A stretch of DNA of 64,000 nt from Gnetum montanum (GCA_015680685.1 MNCI01013895.1:1367182-1431181); one strand, 5' to 3'. Shown: positions 1 through 12,770, numbered from the stretch's first letter. The notes: a model not told the origin generated them from the sequence alone. Translations and numbers: made by a program.

Positions 1-403
1 TAACAATTTTTCACAATTAAAGATGTTGTGGCTACTCTCTAATCGTTAAAAAAAAAGAACACAAGTTATAATTTTATGGAGGAAAAACTATGCATTATGA
101 AATTTTTTTTAGGGGGGGAGGGGGGGGGACCCCGAAAAGAAGTTCTATTAATATTAAAAGTGTATCAATTACAGTAACCTGAATAAGTCATAGGTTTGAG
201 GGGAAGGGAAAGCTAGGAGCACTATGAATGAGACTTGGGAACAACCTTATAAATAAACGAGTATTAAAGGAGGAAACTCGAATTGGGGCACTGTCAAACG
301 TCCACACATACTGACTCATTACTAGATAGAATGACATAGAATTAGATGAAGCAAACAACTCTAAATTAATGATAAAGAGAGTTCCAATGATGACTCCACT
401 CAA
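1..403. other. AT-rich DNA, no gene seen
   Basis: Nothing recognisable is encoded here on either strand. The only distinct feature is a G-run at about 112-130 (a low-complexity tract that may be poorly assembled). The stretch lies on the 3' side of the reverse-strand LINE remnant that follows and may include its untranslated tail, but no poly(A) tract in the expected orientation can be shown. Confidence 0.4.
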
Positions 404-1255
404 CAGAGAGGGGAAGCTTCCCTGTAGAGATTATTGATGATGAGTGTTACTGGAATGCACAAGTATTTCCCATGGTTGCAAGAGATGAACCAACTGATGA
501 GTATCCAGATTGAACTTAGATGCTTGAGATGTGAGTTGGAAATGAATGAGGTGAAAGGTCTGAAACTTCTCCGACCTGGTGAGCAGACATATATTAGAAT
601 AATCTGTCCTTTGAAATATAACATAGCATCTTCGCTTCCAAATATAATATAAAATAATAGGCCTAATAAATTTCCAAAAAAACTTGAGATTAGTAGAAGT
701 AATGTTCAAAAAGCCGAATAGGACATCTTCTTGAGATAGCTTGTATGATGGAAAAACTATGGAAGCCCACTCCCACACATGTTGAGCAAAGGGACAATGC
801 CAAAACACATGGACAAAGTCATCTTGTCCACCACAAAGAGGGAAATTGGGATTGGGAATCCCTAGATATTTTAAACGTTTACCAATAGGTAGACCTTGGT
901 AGAGGAGACATCAGAGGAACTGCTTAATTTCAGGGAGAGTTGGAAGTTTCCAAATGTGTTGGAAGAGAGGGATCCAAAATGTTACTGACTCTTGTTTGTG
1001 CCAATACTTATTGCAACGTTGAATAACCTCAGATGGGTTGTGCATAAGATGAAAAGGGACAAATGGTTGTTAGGGCAAGAGTTTAACCCCATTAAGCCAT
1101 TGAAGACCATGAAAAGGGCTTTGCACTACAACATCTAGTTGCCAATGACCATGGAGAAAGGAGTAAATCTGGACTAGGCAATGGTTCATTGTCGTTGACT
1201 CCCCATATAGATTGTTGAACTGAACCCCCGAAATCCAACAACTAGCCAGCCTATG
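404..1255 (-). pseudogene. LINE retrotransposon 3' fragment (zf-RVT region)
   Basis: Read on the minus strand, this stretch gives the C-terminal part of a plant LINE (L1-type) ORF2 downstream of the reverse transcriptase. Seen in order are a tryptophan-rich segment (about 1230-950), then the zinc-binding motif typical of zf-RVT: FPLCGGQDDFVHVFWHC at about 850-790, followed by PFAQHVWEW. The longest open piece is 808-431; the remainder joins it through stops and at least one frame change. The endonuclease and RT domains are absent, so this is a 5'-truncated copy, the usual outcome of target-primed reverse transcription. It cannot be active. The family assignment rests on the Cys/His motif and its spacing; the exact ends are uncertain. 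Confidence 0.8.
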
Positions 1256-1521
1256 AAATTTTTATGATTCTTTAAATAAAGAAACTTTATGCATAGTTCA
1301 AAACCCCAAAATATCATGAAAATGGAAACTTGTCATGCCTTGCAAAAGAAGAAACCCTCATAAAACAATGTTGCAGAGGTTAGTAATTTTAAAGTGATGC
1401 CCATCATAATCATAAACAAGCCTTCCAATTACTAACCGGTAATGGCATCAAGACAAAAGATAGAAATGAATCTCTAATATCAAATGAAAGACAAAATTCA
1501 TGGATTGCACAAGAAATTTAG

Positions 1522-1660
1522 ATGCATAATGTGGAAGCAAATGGAACAAGAAATTCATGTGCATAGATAACTAGAAATGCACAATGTGGAAGAAAATGAC
1601 ACAAAAAATCACATGCATAAATAATTGAAAATGCACAATGCATGAGCAAATGGAACTAAC
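1522..1660. repeat. Short tandem repeat, about 55 bp x 2.5
   Basis: Units begin with ATGCAYAATG at 1522, 1577 and 1631 and include the words GGAAGMAAATG and AAATTCATGTGCATA in diverged form. The flanking 1256-1521 and 1661-1810 hold no feature I can name. Confidence 0.55.
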
Positions 1661-1810
1661 CTCTAGCCATTAATGCCTTGGATTAAACCTAGTGTTTGGA
1701 TTCTTCTTTTACACCAATGTTCTGCAATGATGGTGTATGCAACCTCTAAGCATATGTGAAAAGGACCAAAACTGTAATCCTACTATGATTCATCATGCCT
1801 TTGTTCTCCC

Positions 1811-2190
1811 ATCAAGAATGAATTTATAAGCCATGAATTCAGTTACCATAAGAGAGACAATGCCAACACGTAAAAAACATGTTATCGAAATCGAATATGG
1901 AGACCACCTTGATGCATTAACTAATCACATCAAGAATGAATTTATAAGACATGGAATGAGTTACCATAGACCTAATGCCAATGTGTAAAAAACATGCTAT
2001 CAAAACTGTGGAGACCACCTTGATGAATTAACTAACTCATAAAAATGTGTTAGTGGATATAGTGACACCTTGATGCATTAACTAATATGTAAAATGCATT
2101 AGTGGATATGATGGCTACCTTAATGCATTAGTGGATATAGTGGCCACCTTTATACATTAACAAAATGCATTAGTGGGTAATGCATGCTAG
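1811..2190. repeat. 118-bp tandem duplication and GCATTAGTGGATAT repeats
   Basis: Two units starting ATCAAGAATGAATTTATAAG at 1811 and 1929 are tandem copies of one another with a 118-bp period. They are followed (2040-2190) by several copies of ACCTTGATGCATTAACTAA and GCATTAGTGGATAT with irregular spacing. No coding potential is seen. 2191-2384 is AT-rich and unassigned, apart from a (GGTTT)n run at about 2347-2375. Confidence 0.6.
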
Positions 2191-2384
2191 AAGATGATGA
2201 TTCATAACAATGATATAGAATTAGAGATGATTCTATTCTAGTTTACTCAATTTATAGATCCCATTGCAAATTTTCCATTTGCAGGACTTGATTCTTTTCA
2301 TTTACAAATTGCAATTTCTAGTTTTGAACTTTTTTCCACCCTCTCTTTAGTTTGGTTTGGTTTGGTTTGGTTTGTTTTGCTATA

Positions 2385-2520
2385 AATATTTTAAACAAGT
2401 AGTTTGGGCATTATTACTAAGTTGCATAAAGATTACAAATGTATTTGATGTATCTTGAAATTGTTACTTTTGTCAAACTTTTTTTATTTTAATAAAAAAT
2501 TAAATATTTTAAATTAGATC
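2385..2520. repeat. Left remainder of an AT-rich ~600-bp repeat unit
   Basis: This matches the units that resume after the Tat element: words such as GTTACTAAGTTGCATAAAG, ATGTATTTGATGTA and TATTTTAATAAAA recur at 20650, 21230, 21850 and 23330. The last five bases (2516-2520, AGATC) are the left target-site duplication. Insertion therefore occurred inside one unit of a pre-existing tandem array. Confidence 0.7.
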
Positions 2521-4042
2521 TGAAACACCACAAAAATCTGAGCTTAGTACTTCTCCAACAAGAGTCAAGCTAAGCCATGACACTCCCCAGCATGACTAAT
2601 GCTCGAGGGCCCCACCGACAACTTCAAACAAAGTCGAACTCAACAAGAAACAGTTCCCTGGGATCCGCAGAGGACCACGGTGACATCTAGTATCAAACAT
2701 GGCAACTTCGGAGCTCAAGATGCTTGTTTTTCACTAAGTATGCAACGTATACGCCCAACGTATACTCCCAGCGTACATGCCCAGCGTATACGCCTCACAC
2801 GTACGCCTAGCATTGACATGTACGCCCAGCATGGGATTCCAAAGACGGCATGGAAATGGCACTCCAGAGTAGGACTTGGTACAAGGCATCAACTCACAGG
2901 AACAGAGCAATTAGCAGGTAACATCACGGGCTCCAGAAGGACAAATTTTGGTCTTAACATCATGTACTTCGAAGTTCATACGCAGAGCATGTGCATCCCT
3001 CATGCCAGTGTAGATGCCCAGCGTATACGCTCAACGTAGATGTTCAGCGTATATGCCCAGCATGTGCATCCTGCATGCTCAGCGTATACACCTAGTATAG
3101 ACAATGTGTACGCCCAGTATATCAATCAAAGCTCTTTGGAACCATGTCAGATCAAGGCCAACTGAGCTGAACATCCACAGGAAACATTATCGTGACATCT
3201 GAATGCAAATCTGAGCATCAAATTACCTTTTTTGGTTCCATTCAAGTCTATACGCCAAGTTTACACACCCAGCGTGTATACGCCAACGTATAGCATTGTA
3301 CACTGGCATACAGCAGTATACGCTGGCGTACAGCATGCTGAACACTTGTAAACTTTCATTCTTTCGCACTCGGTCAACATGCCACATGTCACTTGACCCG
3401 AGAGTCCAGCACTCCACAGCCAATCATTCCCCCTCAGATCCGAGTCTAATGTCTAAACCCATATAAAATCCCTGATCTTTGACCAGATCAGGGTTCAAAA
3501 AAATTGGAAGCATCTTGGCAAAAATCGGGGCAGACCACACTAAGTAGATTGAGAACCTTACATCCTATACGCTGGACCTCAACCTTTCACGCTGAACATA
3601 CAACCTCTACGCTGTGCCTGTAGTCCGAACCAGCACATTGTCAAACCCTCGCATTCACCAGGGCTCTTCGTCCACCTTGTGTCACATCCATAACTGCGTT
3701 AAGACCAGTGCATTGTAATTTCCATTAAGCAATAACATTACCACATTCTTGCTAATATTTGTTGCAGTTTTATCATTCATTCTTGTATGCTCATCGTTTA
3801 CATTCTTGTACGTTTACGCTCAGTTTCACATTAGTTACGTTGTTTACGTATAACCCGACGTACAATATATCGGTATACTCTTGGGGAAATCCTTGTCTGA
3901 TCTGCATGCGGACCACTCAAGGTACTCTACCTTCGTTAATTCCAGCTTGCCCTCAAGCGAAGGTAGGGTCTTCTGTGTTTTTCCGGTGATCTCGCAGTCT
4001 CTATTCCGTTCCAGCCGATGACCGACAATTTTAGACAGTACA
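2521..4042 (+). repeat. 5' LTR of the Tat-like element
   Basis: Starts TGAAACACCAC and ends GACAGTACA. It contains clusters of the word CCCAGCGTATACGC and relatives (about 2745-2830, 2990-3120, 3245-3340), a TATA box at 3461-3468 and a hairpin directly after it. The 3' copy is 26 bp longer. The LTR drives transcription and supplies the 3' processing signals in this class of element. Confidence 0.9.
3461..3493 (+). promoter_or_regulatory. LTR TATA box and adjacent perfect 8-bp hairpin
   Basis: ATATAAAA at 3461-3468 is followed at once by CCCTGATC (3470-3477), an 8-nt loop, and GATCAGGG (3486-3493). The 3' LTR has TATAAAA with the same stem (19593-19600 and 19609-19616), both arms unchanged although the surrounding sequence has diverged. 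Position 0-30 bp after the TATA puts the hairpin at or just upstream of the start of the R region. The TATA assignment is by consensus and position. Confidence 0.6.
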
Positions 4043-4445
4043 GTAAATGGCACTAGAAGGAGGGCTGACTACCTAAACTTACTCTGATCCCATTAAACTC
4101 ATCCCTGATCCGAATATATGCTGCACGCTATAGACTATCTACACACTGCTTGACCTTTACGTTGCATGTTGTAGACTGTCTACACGCTACTTGACCTTTA
4201 CGCTGCACGCTGTAGACTGTCTACACGATGCTCAACCTTTACGCTACATGCTGTAGATTGTCTACATGTTGTTCACCCCACCTGTACGCTATAAGCTATA
4301 CGCTCTACCCTCTATGTTGTACACTGCACGCTGCACGCTCTACGCTGTACACTGCACGCTGCATGCTGCAAACTTAAGTATACACTCTGATAAGTATACT
4401 ACTTTCATATCCTTCCCACCATCCTATACTCACTACAGCTTCACC
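4043..4445 (+). other. Primer-binding region and leader with ~42-bp repeats
   Basis: Directly after the 5' LTR. A candidate primer-binding site, TGGCACTAGAAGG, starts five bases inside; I cannot name the tRNA. From about 4128 to 4270 there are four copies of a ~42-bp unit containing GTAGACTGTCTACAC and CTTGACCTTTACGCTGCA. They are followed to 4380 by shorter TACGCTG/CACGCTG repeats. The words echo the CGTATACGC repeats of the LTR. No ORF of its own is evident before the gag start. Confidence 0.55.
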
Positions 4446-7121
4446 ATGAACACTGTGAATCCCAATGCTTCAACCAAGCCTATCACAGACATCGTAGGCC
4501 CCATGGCCATTCAACAACCCGTAGTACAACCAACGGCAAGACCTCGCCGGTCGCTTAGACTACAAGGGAGAGACCCGTCATTTAACATTATACCCCAGGA
4601 GCAATACAATTTCATATGCATGAAAATACAAGCCAGCCTAGCCATGGACCAAACTGAGATGGAGGTTAAAAGACAATATGAATTGTTTCACAGGGGAGGC
4701 CATGAGTTCATCCCTTCACCATATGACATCATTCCTCTCCCAGAGAATTACTCTGAGCTTATCTCTCAGCTCCTACTACTAAAGAATCAGCCTCTAGACC
4801 AGTCCGTGGCAAATCCTCAATTGGAAGAGGAGGATGACTTCGCAGCTCAGTCTGAGCATGAAGATTCACACCACACCCTCAGCCCACAAACTTATGCAAA
4901 CCCATTGTTTCACCCATTCACGAGTGAAACTACGTCCCTCCAGCCATTCAAAACCACTCAAGTACATGTGCCTCAACAAGAGGCACCCACTCTCATCCCC
5001 ACTCCTCCAGCGACCGATGCTCAAGTCAACATGCTTCCCCTCGCAATTCCTTCTGCGGCCATGGTACCCCCATTCTTACAAATACAAACTCCTCAAAATA
5101 ATGTAGGAGTAACCTTCGCACCCCGAGTGATCAGGATGCTGCATGTGATACCGACTTCTACATTCACTCACTACATACCGCGGATCCAAACCCAAGAAGC
5201 ACCCCTTACAAATGTAACACAACAAGTTCAAGGTGTCCCTATACAAGGCGTGATCGGGCAATGGGCTACGATTGGTACTCAACCGCATCAATCCCCTCAC
5301 TATAATGTACCACCTCACACAATTTTACCTGCTAACATCCCGCAAGCACAACCACAACAACAACAACAACCTATAATGTGCCACCCTTGGCACCACCCAC
5401 CACAAATATTCTGCAAGCACAACCTCCAACTACATAACTTTCTTCCTTCCAGACCACTGTCCAATAATCTAATTTGTATACTGTACCACATCAACAACCT
5501 ACTATCTCACCTGGTGCCCAGGACTGGGCTGAGGCCAAAAAGCTAATGCAGGAGCTAACTGACGAGGTCAAATGCCTCAAAATAGCTACCAATGGGGAGC
5601 TTAAGGTAGTGGACTTCTATCACGATGACCCTATCAACTCTTCAATTCCACCTCTGACATTACCCAAGGGTGTATCCTTACCCACGTTGACTAAATACAA
5701 TGGGGAGACATACCCCAATGCTCACCTTATAACATTTAGATTAGAGTGTGTGCTACTTTAGGCATGGCCACATGCCATTCTACGATTGTTTCCCATGTAC
5801 CTCATAGGGAGAGCACTTGATTGGTATCGGGCCTTGCCCCAAAACTCCATATCCTCTTTAGAAGATTTGATACACCAATTCATTACTAGGTTCAAATATA
5901 ACTTGAAGCCTGAAGCAACACTCGATAGCCTCATACAGGTCAAGCAAGCGCCACTTGAACCTGTCCAAAAATTTATCCAAAGGTGGAGTGCGGCCCTCAA
6001 TGAGCTCCACGAGCCTATCTCGGAGACGTATCTCCTCACCATCCTAAAAGGGGCTATCAACGATTTTTTCAAATCCAAACTAGATTATCTCAATGCACGC
6101 ACTCTCAGTCAAGCGTTTGTACAGATCAAGAACATAGAGGAGGCCGTCCAAAACAGCCACGACCCTACATATTCAGCCTTTAAGAATCAACATTGTAAAA
6201 AATACAAAGAAAAGGCTAAAATAACTATAGCGGTAGTAGTAGAAACACAACAAGAAAATGTGGGATAGCAAAGAAAATCACCTGCTATCCCTGCTAATTA
6301 CGCTAAACCCGCTCCTGCGACAGCACCCGAATCATCCGCATTAGAAAACCCTATGCTGAGTTGCACGAGAAACTTCGAGAGGAAGGACCCCTCTCAATAT
6401 ACGCAGTTGCCCATGAAATCATCACAACTATTTGACCAACTCTTGAAGGCTGGATTGATGAAACATGAAAAGTTTTCCCCCACGGCGATCCAAATACATG
6501 ATTGGTTCTGTCAATTGGTTAAGAACCCAAGCCTGGCAACGCCAGACGAGCCCCTAGTTCCAAAGGGCTTTAGAATGGATTGTTTTTGTGATTACCATCA
6601 ATGTAATGGGCATGGCACTAATTATTGTTTCACCTTAAAATAAGATATCCAACGAATGATCGACGGAGGTCAAATCACTTTTGATGAAGCCAACCCGGTC
6701 TAACCACAAAACCAAGCCATGGGCATATATAAAGATCCTCTAAATACTAAAGAAGCACTGTATGTAATTAACACCATCTACTATGATGACAAACTGGAAA
6801 CGCCCAGGATTAACACTGTCCACTTTGATCACGAGCAGCAAATGCCTAAGAAACCATTTGTAGTGCATATTCCTCCCACTATACAAGCACCTGTGCCTCA
6901 ACCATCATATTCCCCACAGAAACCTTATGTCATCCAAATACCCCCTTCCATAGCAACTGATATCATACCACCATGTGAAAAACCATACGTGGTGCGTATA
7001 CCTCCTACCACTACTACCACAAACATACAATCACCTCCCACTCAGCCCGCTCCCTACGTAGTTCAAATACCACCTACGATCGCAAATATGGAGGTACAAC
7101 CTCCAGCTAGGCTAGCTCCAT
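4446..7121 (+). pseudogene. gag: gag of the Tat-like element
   Basis: Capsid/nucleocapsid precursor that would package the genomic RNA. The ATG at 4446 opens a proline/glutamine-rich N-terminal region (to about 5370). The capsid-type Retrotrans_gag segment follows at about 5680-6170 with the diagnostic IGRALDWYRALP. A CHHC knuckle, CDYHQCNGHGTNYC with FTLK after it, sits near 6585-6640, in the CX2HX4HX4C form usual for Tat gag. A linker at 6850-7135 carries five PYVVQIPPTI-like repeats and leads into protease. A frameshift falls in a CAA run (about 5349-5372). In-frame stops occur at about 5759, 6266 and 6641, and before 6719. The downstream pieces are in one frame, so the ancestral gene was continuous. 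Confidence 0.85.
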
Positions 7122-7937
7122 ATGTTGTCAAGATACCCAAACATCCTAATGACCATCAATCATCCATATGTTGTAATGATACAAATAAATCAATTCAAGA
7201 TACATAGAGTGCATGTAGATGATGGAGCCGCTACAAACTTAGTGCCTTATCCCATCATTGAACAATTAGGACTTACGGAGCTAATTAGACCAACCACGAC
7301 CACGTGTTTGAAATCGTTCAGTGGATCACGTGTAGTAGTGAAAGGTACTATGACCTTGGATTTTATAGTAGGGGACCAATTCCCCACATTTGCCGACTTT
7401 GTAGTTATCGATGAGATGCCAGGGTTCAATTTAATATTGGGAAGGCCTTGGTTAGCCCAACTGAAAGCAGTCTCTTCCCCCATACACCAAGAGATTCACC
7501 TGCCTTATGAAGGTGGCAAAATCATTATACACGGGGAGGCAGCTACACCTACCATCTCATCACATACAGATATGGATCAAGGTTCAGAGGTTAAGCTCGA
7601 AGAGCCTAAACGAGATGACATAAATGAACAACAAAAATGCACGCAACTAGCAAGCGAAAATCCCTTAAACGCAAAGAAAAATTTACCCAACACAGAAATA
7701 CTCAAACCTGAAATTGCACATACATCTTCTAACCTAGAAACTACCATAAACGTAGAAACTACAACACATGCAGAAACACCCGAAGGCACCAACGCGGGAA
7801 CTGTTCCATCAGACATCTCTTGGGCTGAATTACCATTCAACGTGATCAACGAAGGAGATGCTGAATATAGAATCATACCCATTAACGGTACTCCTAATGT
7901 TAAAATGAAGAAAATTAAAAAATTACTAAGCCATTAA
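7122..7937 (+). pseudogene. pro: Retropepsin-type protease of the Tat-like element
   Basis: Aspartic protease that cleaves the polyprotein. The active-site motif VHVDDGAATNL lies near 7207-7240. The flap/second conserved block NLILGRPWLAQL is at about 7427-7460, followed by a conserved tail ending in IIIHGEA. A one-base frame change separates it from the gag linker at about 7150-7200. The open frame runs on for some 130 acidic, low-complexity residues to a stop at 7935-7937. If the intron proposed below is real, the last spliced codon would be near 7887 and the tail would not be translated in the spliced product. Confidence 0.88.
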
Positions 7938-8160
7938 ATGACATTAAAGTCCGAAATGATGTTAAACTACCTCCTAAGTTCGGAATGACTTTAAACTATC
8001 ATGTCTGCAATGACATGAAACTAGCCACGATCATAAATGGTCGATCTACCAAGAAATCCATCCATGTCACTTGAAGAATCCCCTTGTTTATGCATGGCCT
8101 TAAATGGCCTTAAACTAGTGCATGTGGCCCGAAATGGCCTTAAACTAGACCACTTGCTTA
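7930..8160 (+). repeat. TAAACT-type short repeats after protease
   Basis: Several copies of a ~30-bp unit with the core RAATGACNTTAAACT (for example near 7938, 7955, 7983, 8010, 8100 and 8130). Related clusters lie at 13590-13740 and 17365-17600. The rest of this spacer to 8508 shows no gene. Confidence 0.6.
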
Positions 8161-9278
8161 CAGTTCATTTTTCTCGCGAATTCAAGTTCATTGTTCAAAT
8201 TTATGCTCACATGTCGTGTTGCAAACAATAGTTCCACAATTATCCTTTGCTTATAATTACAGTCCTACTTGCGTTCCCATTTCGTGCATTACACTTAAAC
8301 AACAAAACAAACCAAAACATTTTACATTGCCATGTGGTGTTTAAGCTCAAAAGTTAAAAAAGAGAAAAATAGAAACAAAATATAAAACAAAACTATATAT
8401 ATATACGTAATCAATACAGTTAGACATGTACAACAGTTAACCAGTTCCATTCACCAGTCCAATACAATTCAAGGAAAAACATTAGCCATGATAGTTTCAA
8501 AATCAAAATTAAACATCAGGGACGAGAGGGTTGCCCCCTTCAGATCCGCCAGCACCGTGGGTCCCCACTCCGCTGGGGCCACCTTCTTGCACATCGTCGT
8601 CGCCTAGACCCTATAAAAGGTAAAATAAACAATCAACACAAAAAAAAGAAAGGAGAAAATCCCAAACATTATTCAACGAACAAAATTAACAACAACAAAA
8701 TGCTTACCGTAGGAGACCCCCCTAAACCAAATTCCAACCGATGGAGAATTTCTTCCTATGAGACGCTAGCCTAGTCAGTCCCATCGAGGCCCAGATCGAC
8801 ATCTGCCAAGGCCTTCCCCTTGTCAACTGCTAACCATGTGGGACATTTCAAGGGAAATTCACCCACAGAGACCTCCCTAGAAGCAGTCATAATCACCCTT
8901 GTGGGTGATTCCATCTCAACAGTGGTATTCCTAGCGAAGGTGTCAAATGCATAACGTAGGCCTAGACCCCTCTACCAACATTGCGAGCTGACGCTGCTCT
9001 ATTGACATTTCTTTTAATGATCTCTTGTAATGGTGCTTGTGGTTCTTCTCATCTTGACCCCCACTTCTGCACCTTGGAAGCAAAAGCCTTCCAATCCTGG
9101 CATTTGAGGTTCAATAGATCTACCTGGGCCTTACGCTTTGCTAGTCTTCGAGTCAGTGATGCATGGCGATTTAGCAGGTTCCAATATCTAGTATAAGTGA
9201 TCTCGAAAGTCTGCCAAGAATGATCACTTGTTAGTCTGGCCGAGGCAAACTCATAACGAGCCTTGAGATCATCGCATT

Positions 9279-9367
9279 TAGCTTATAACTCAAAAACCTC
9301 TTTTTCCTTTGCCTGGATTTGCNTAGCTTATAACTCAAAAACCTCTTTTTCCTTTGCCTGGATTTGC
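9279..9367. repeat. 44-bp exact duplication on both sides of a single N
   Basis: 9279-9322 and 9324-9367 are identical and separated only by the N at 9323. This is the signature of two contig ends that overlap but were joined without merging, so one copy is probably not real. It falls in the coiled-coil exon of the antisense gene. Confidence 0.85.
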
Positions 9368-12274
9368 AACCATAACTATTCAATGGAACGCCTACAAGTC
9401 CAAAGCGATTTGGCGTTGTGCACAAGACCTTCCACCACCTCATCATAGACCTGCCTCGGTATCTGTTTAACTTCTGACGGTAGTGTAGGAAAGCTCTCAA
9501 TACTAACAGTCTCAGACAGATCCCACTTCAGCTTAGCTCCTACACATATGAAAAGAACAGTTGTTAGACCTTAGAGGGCAAAAAGGAATGTGAAACTCGA
9601 AGGCTGCAAAACACTTGAGACACCTGTACCTATTTCAGGGTGGGCTTGCTGAATGCATTCGACCACCTTGTCAATGATACTGGTCACGAAATCCATTTTA
9701 ATTGGCATCTCGGTCCAAGTAAATGGCTCATGAGTACGAGATGGACGATTATCTGTGGTCGTTTTAAGAGGAGCCACTATCATCGGCACTTCCAACCGCA
9801 TTGTAGGGATCATCCTTTCTTCATCTGAAAGTGATAAAAAACAACAAATTTAAAATCACATAATGAAAATAATGATTCACAAGGCAATAAAACAAAGGGA
9901 ACATACCATGTTCTCTGTCCCCTTCCCAGTCTAGAGGGTCACCAAGGTCCAATCTTCCCTTAAGGAAGCTACTGAACATTTCATCAACACCATCCCAGTC
10001 ATCGACCAGTTCTGTCTCCGTGGTGTCTTCTGCCAGCTCCTCTGTCACTTCCAACTAATATTTGCCGACCACTTCCTCCTCAATAATTAAGTCTGTCGAA
10101 ACTTCCTCCTCCTCAACAATGGTTTCTAGCTCCTGTCTCCTCACTTCTCAAGTCAAGTTTGAAGACATTAGTTTCAGGTAAATGGTCAAACAAAAAAAAA
10201 TGAATAAGACGAAAATGACAATATAATAACTGCACCAAGCTTATTCACCTCGAACAGGAATTTTGAACTAAATTCAGTTCACCCGTGGCTCTTCCACAGC
10301 TGAGGAAACCTCTTTAGGGAATTCGTGCTTCTGAATCTTCGATTTGGCTTGCCCAATGGTCTCTTTGATGATCCGATTAGCTCTCTTTGCAATGTAGGGC
10401 ACATTCTATGGTTCCAACCCCACACTATCACATGTATGGATTGAAGTACCAGATGATCCCTCTATTGTGATGAAAACTAATTCATCAATCCCCTCAGGTG
10501 CATCTTGGGACTCAGCTACCTCGAACAAATGGTTAATCCACGGGCGAGATAACTAAGTGCGATCCCGCAAAACATACTTATTGTCTACGTGAACCACTAG
10601 AAATTTGGCCAAGCGACGTAGATAACCTGCAAAAAATGCGAAGGTAAAATGGGACTGCACCTTAACATTTGAATGCAATTGCACTATCTCCTTATGGAAA
10701 CCTGACAACAAAAATTGGGCCCAATTATAGTGCATCCCGGTCTCTAAAATGGTCCACATGATGCGCATGGCCTCCATACCAAGACTCTTCACTTGAGACA
10801 AGGATTTAGGAAACACCCGTGCCCTAAACAAGGGATACAATTCATTCACTTACATCACCTTCCACATTCCCTGCATAAGGAATCCTTTAGAGCCCTTCGA
10901 AATGCCCAACCAATCTTCTAGCTCATGTACCACATGGAGCTCTTTCTGTGCCCTGTCCAAAACCACATTCACACCATCTGCCAGGACACCAAAGAGGTCT
11001 GAAAAGAACTCAGTTGACAGATGGAAAACTATTTTAACACCCTTAATACGGGTGTTGTAGTAGCTGACAGACTTGTTGAACGAGTCAACAATTCCAATCA
11101 TTTCTGCTATAGAGACATCAGGGCTTGGAGTTGTGAATAACTCCATGAGGCCGACATCATTCAAACAATGGACAAGAGATGGTGGGGCACTAGTACGCAA
11201 CCATTGCTGCACCTTGCTAATCTCCCCAAACTTCATCAACAGGGTGCTCTCAGTCTGCCCTGTCGTAACAGGGTCTCCACCGGGGGGGACATTAACTGTA
11301 AACACAATTTAAAACCATACACCAGTATGACCAATTTTGCAGCCGAACAAAAAGACTAAGGCGTCAAGCAAATATCATCACTTACCTTCAGTCGTGGGCT
11401 TCGAGGTGCTAGGACCCAAGTCAGCATCACGAGGGAAAACTGGTCCATTGCGAGACCAATCTCTATGCAGCCATCCTTGAGCCATGCATTGTGCAAACTC
11501 CCTAGAAAACCACTTGTGGAAATGAACAATGTCCCCCTTGGTCTGAGCTAATACAGCTCCGCATAGGGTGGGACCCACCATGAAGGTCTCTAAAGCGATG
11601 TGAGCCAATGCAAGCCCGTCATCATTGATGCATATCCCATCTTTGTCAACTTGGGGCCTGAAAAAGAATGGTCGTCAGAACAAGAATAAACACTAAACGC
11701 CAAAAATAGAAGTGACAAACTAAACAACCTTACCTCTCTACCTTGTACACTATGCCCGGAGGGTTCTGAAATAATGTGTGCACACGCGCGGCCAAAAACA
11801 AAGTGTTATTAAGATAATGAGGCCCACGTGGCAACAAGTCCCATATGTGCGATAGCGTATGTGTAGATCGGGGCCCTCCAGAAGGACCCTCCTCAATCAC
11901 AAGTGGCCCCCCGTCAATGTCCACCATGAAAATCATGACGTCGTTTGCAGATCCCGACAACATCGCTTCGACCATGCTCCGCACCACTTGTTCGCTCAGG
12001 TGTGACCAAATCACTACCTTGAACCTATCTAGGATAAAGGCAAGGAACTCACAGACCCCTTTCCTGAACCATACCCCATTGTTATCAACAGTCAAATCAG
12101 GGGCAGGTTCATCGGTATCAAGGGGCCCGAACCATGCCAGCACCCTGACCAGCTCAACTACTAGGAGGAAAGGCTTAGGATCCCTGCACATAACCAGAAT
12201 GCCATGGTAAATCAACTGTACACCAAAAATGAAATAGAAAAATGAAATTCCATGTTGAAGATCAATATTTCGAA

Positions 12275-12770
12275 AAAAATTGCTAACTGTTTACACTCGG
12301 CGTATATGCTGCCAAAAAACTATCTACGCTCAGCGTATATGCTCCCAAAAAAACAAAATTGCTAACTGTTTACACACAGCGTATACACTGCCAAGAAATT
12401 ATCTACTCTCGGCATATACGCTCCCAGAAAATAAAAATTGCTAACTGTTTACATGGTGTATACTTTGTGAAGAAACTATCTACGCTCGGCGTATACGCTC
12501 CCAAAAAACAAAAATTGCTAACTTTTTACATAGCGTATACACTACGAAGAAACTATCTACGCTCAATGTATATGCTGCAAAATTTTTTACGCCCAACTGT
12601 CGAAACCATCTACGCTCAACGTACAGACCCTATACGCTATCAAGACCATCTACGCTCAGCATAGAGACCCTGTACGTTATCGAAACTGTTTATGCTCAGC
12701 GTACAGACCTTGTATGCTCAACATAGAGACCCTCTACACCATCAAAACCGTCTATGCCCAGATAACAAAC
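12275..12770. repeat. ~78-bp repeats with TACGCTCAGCGTATA words
   Basis: Units starting TTGCTAACTGTTTACA recur at about 12280, 12358, 12436 and 12506. Each contains CTATCTACGCTCGGCGTATA and a GCTCCCAAAAAA tail; they degrade into shorter TACGCTCARC repeats up to 12770. The block lies within the first intron of the antisense gene and shares its key words with the LTR repeats. Confidence 0.7.

Noticed and set aside
10553-10853. Possible intron from GTAAGTG (10853) to TTTTTTGCAG (about 10629) in the antisense gene
   Set aside because: Both signals are good, but the sequence between them stays open and matches the expected protein pattern, so I treat it as exon with a premature TAA. RNA data could reverse this.
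11845-12210. 121-codon plus-strand frame opposite exon 2 of the antisense gene
   Set aside because: It is the shadow of the minus-strand exon, which has clear domain similarity and matching splice sites.
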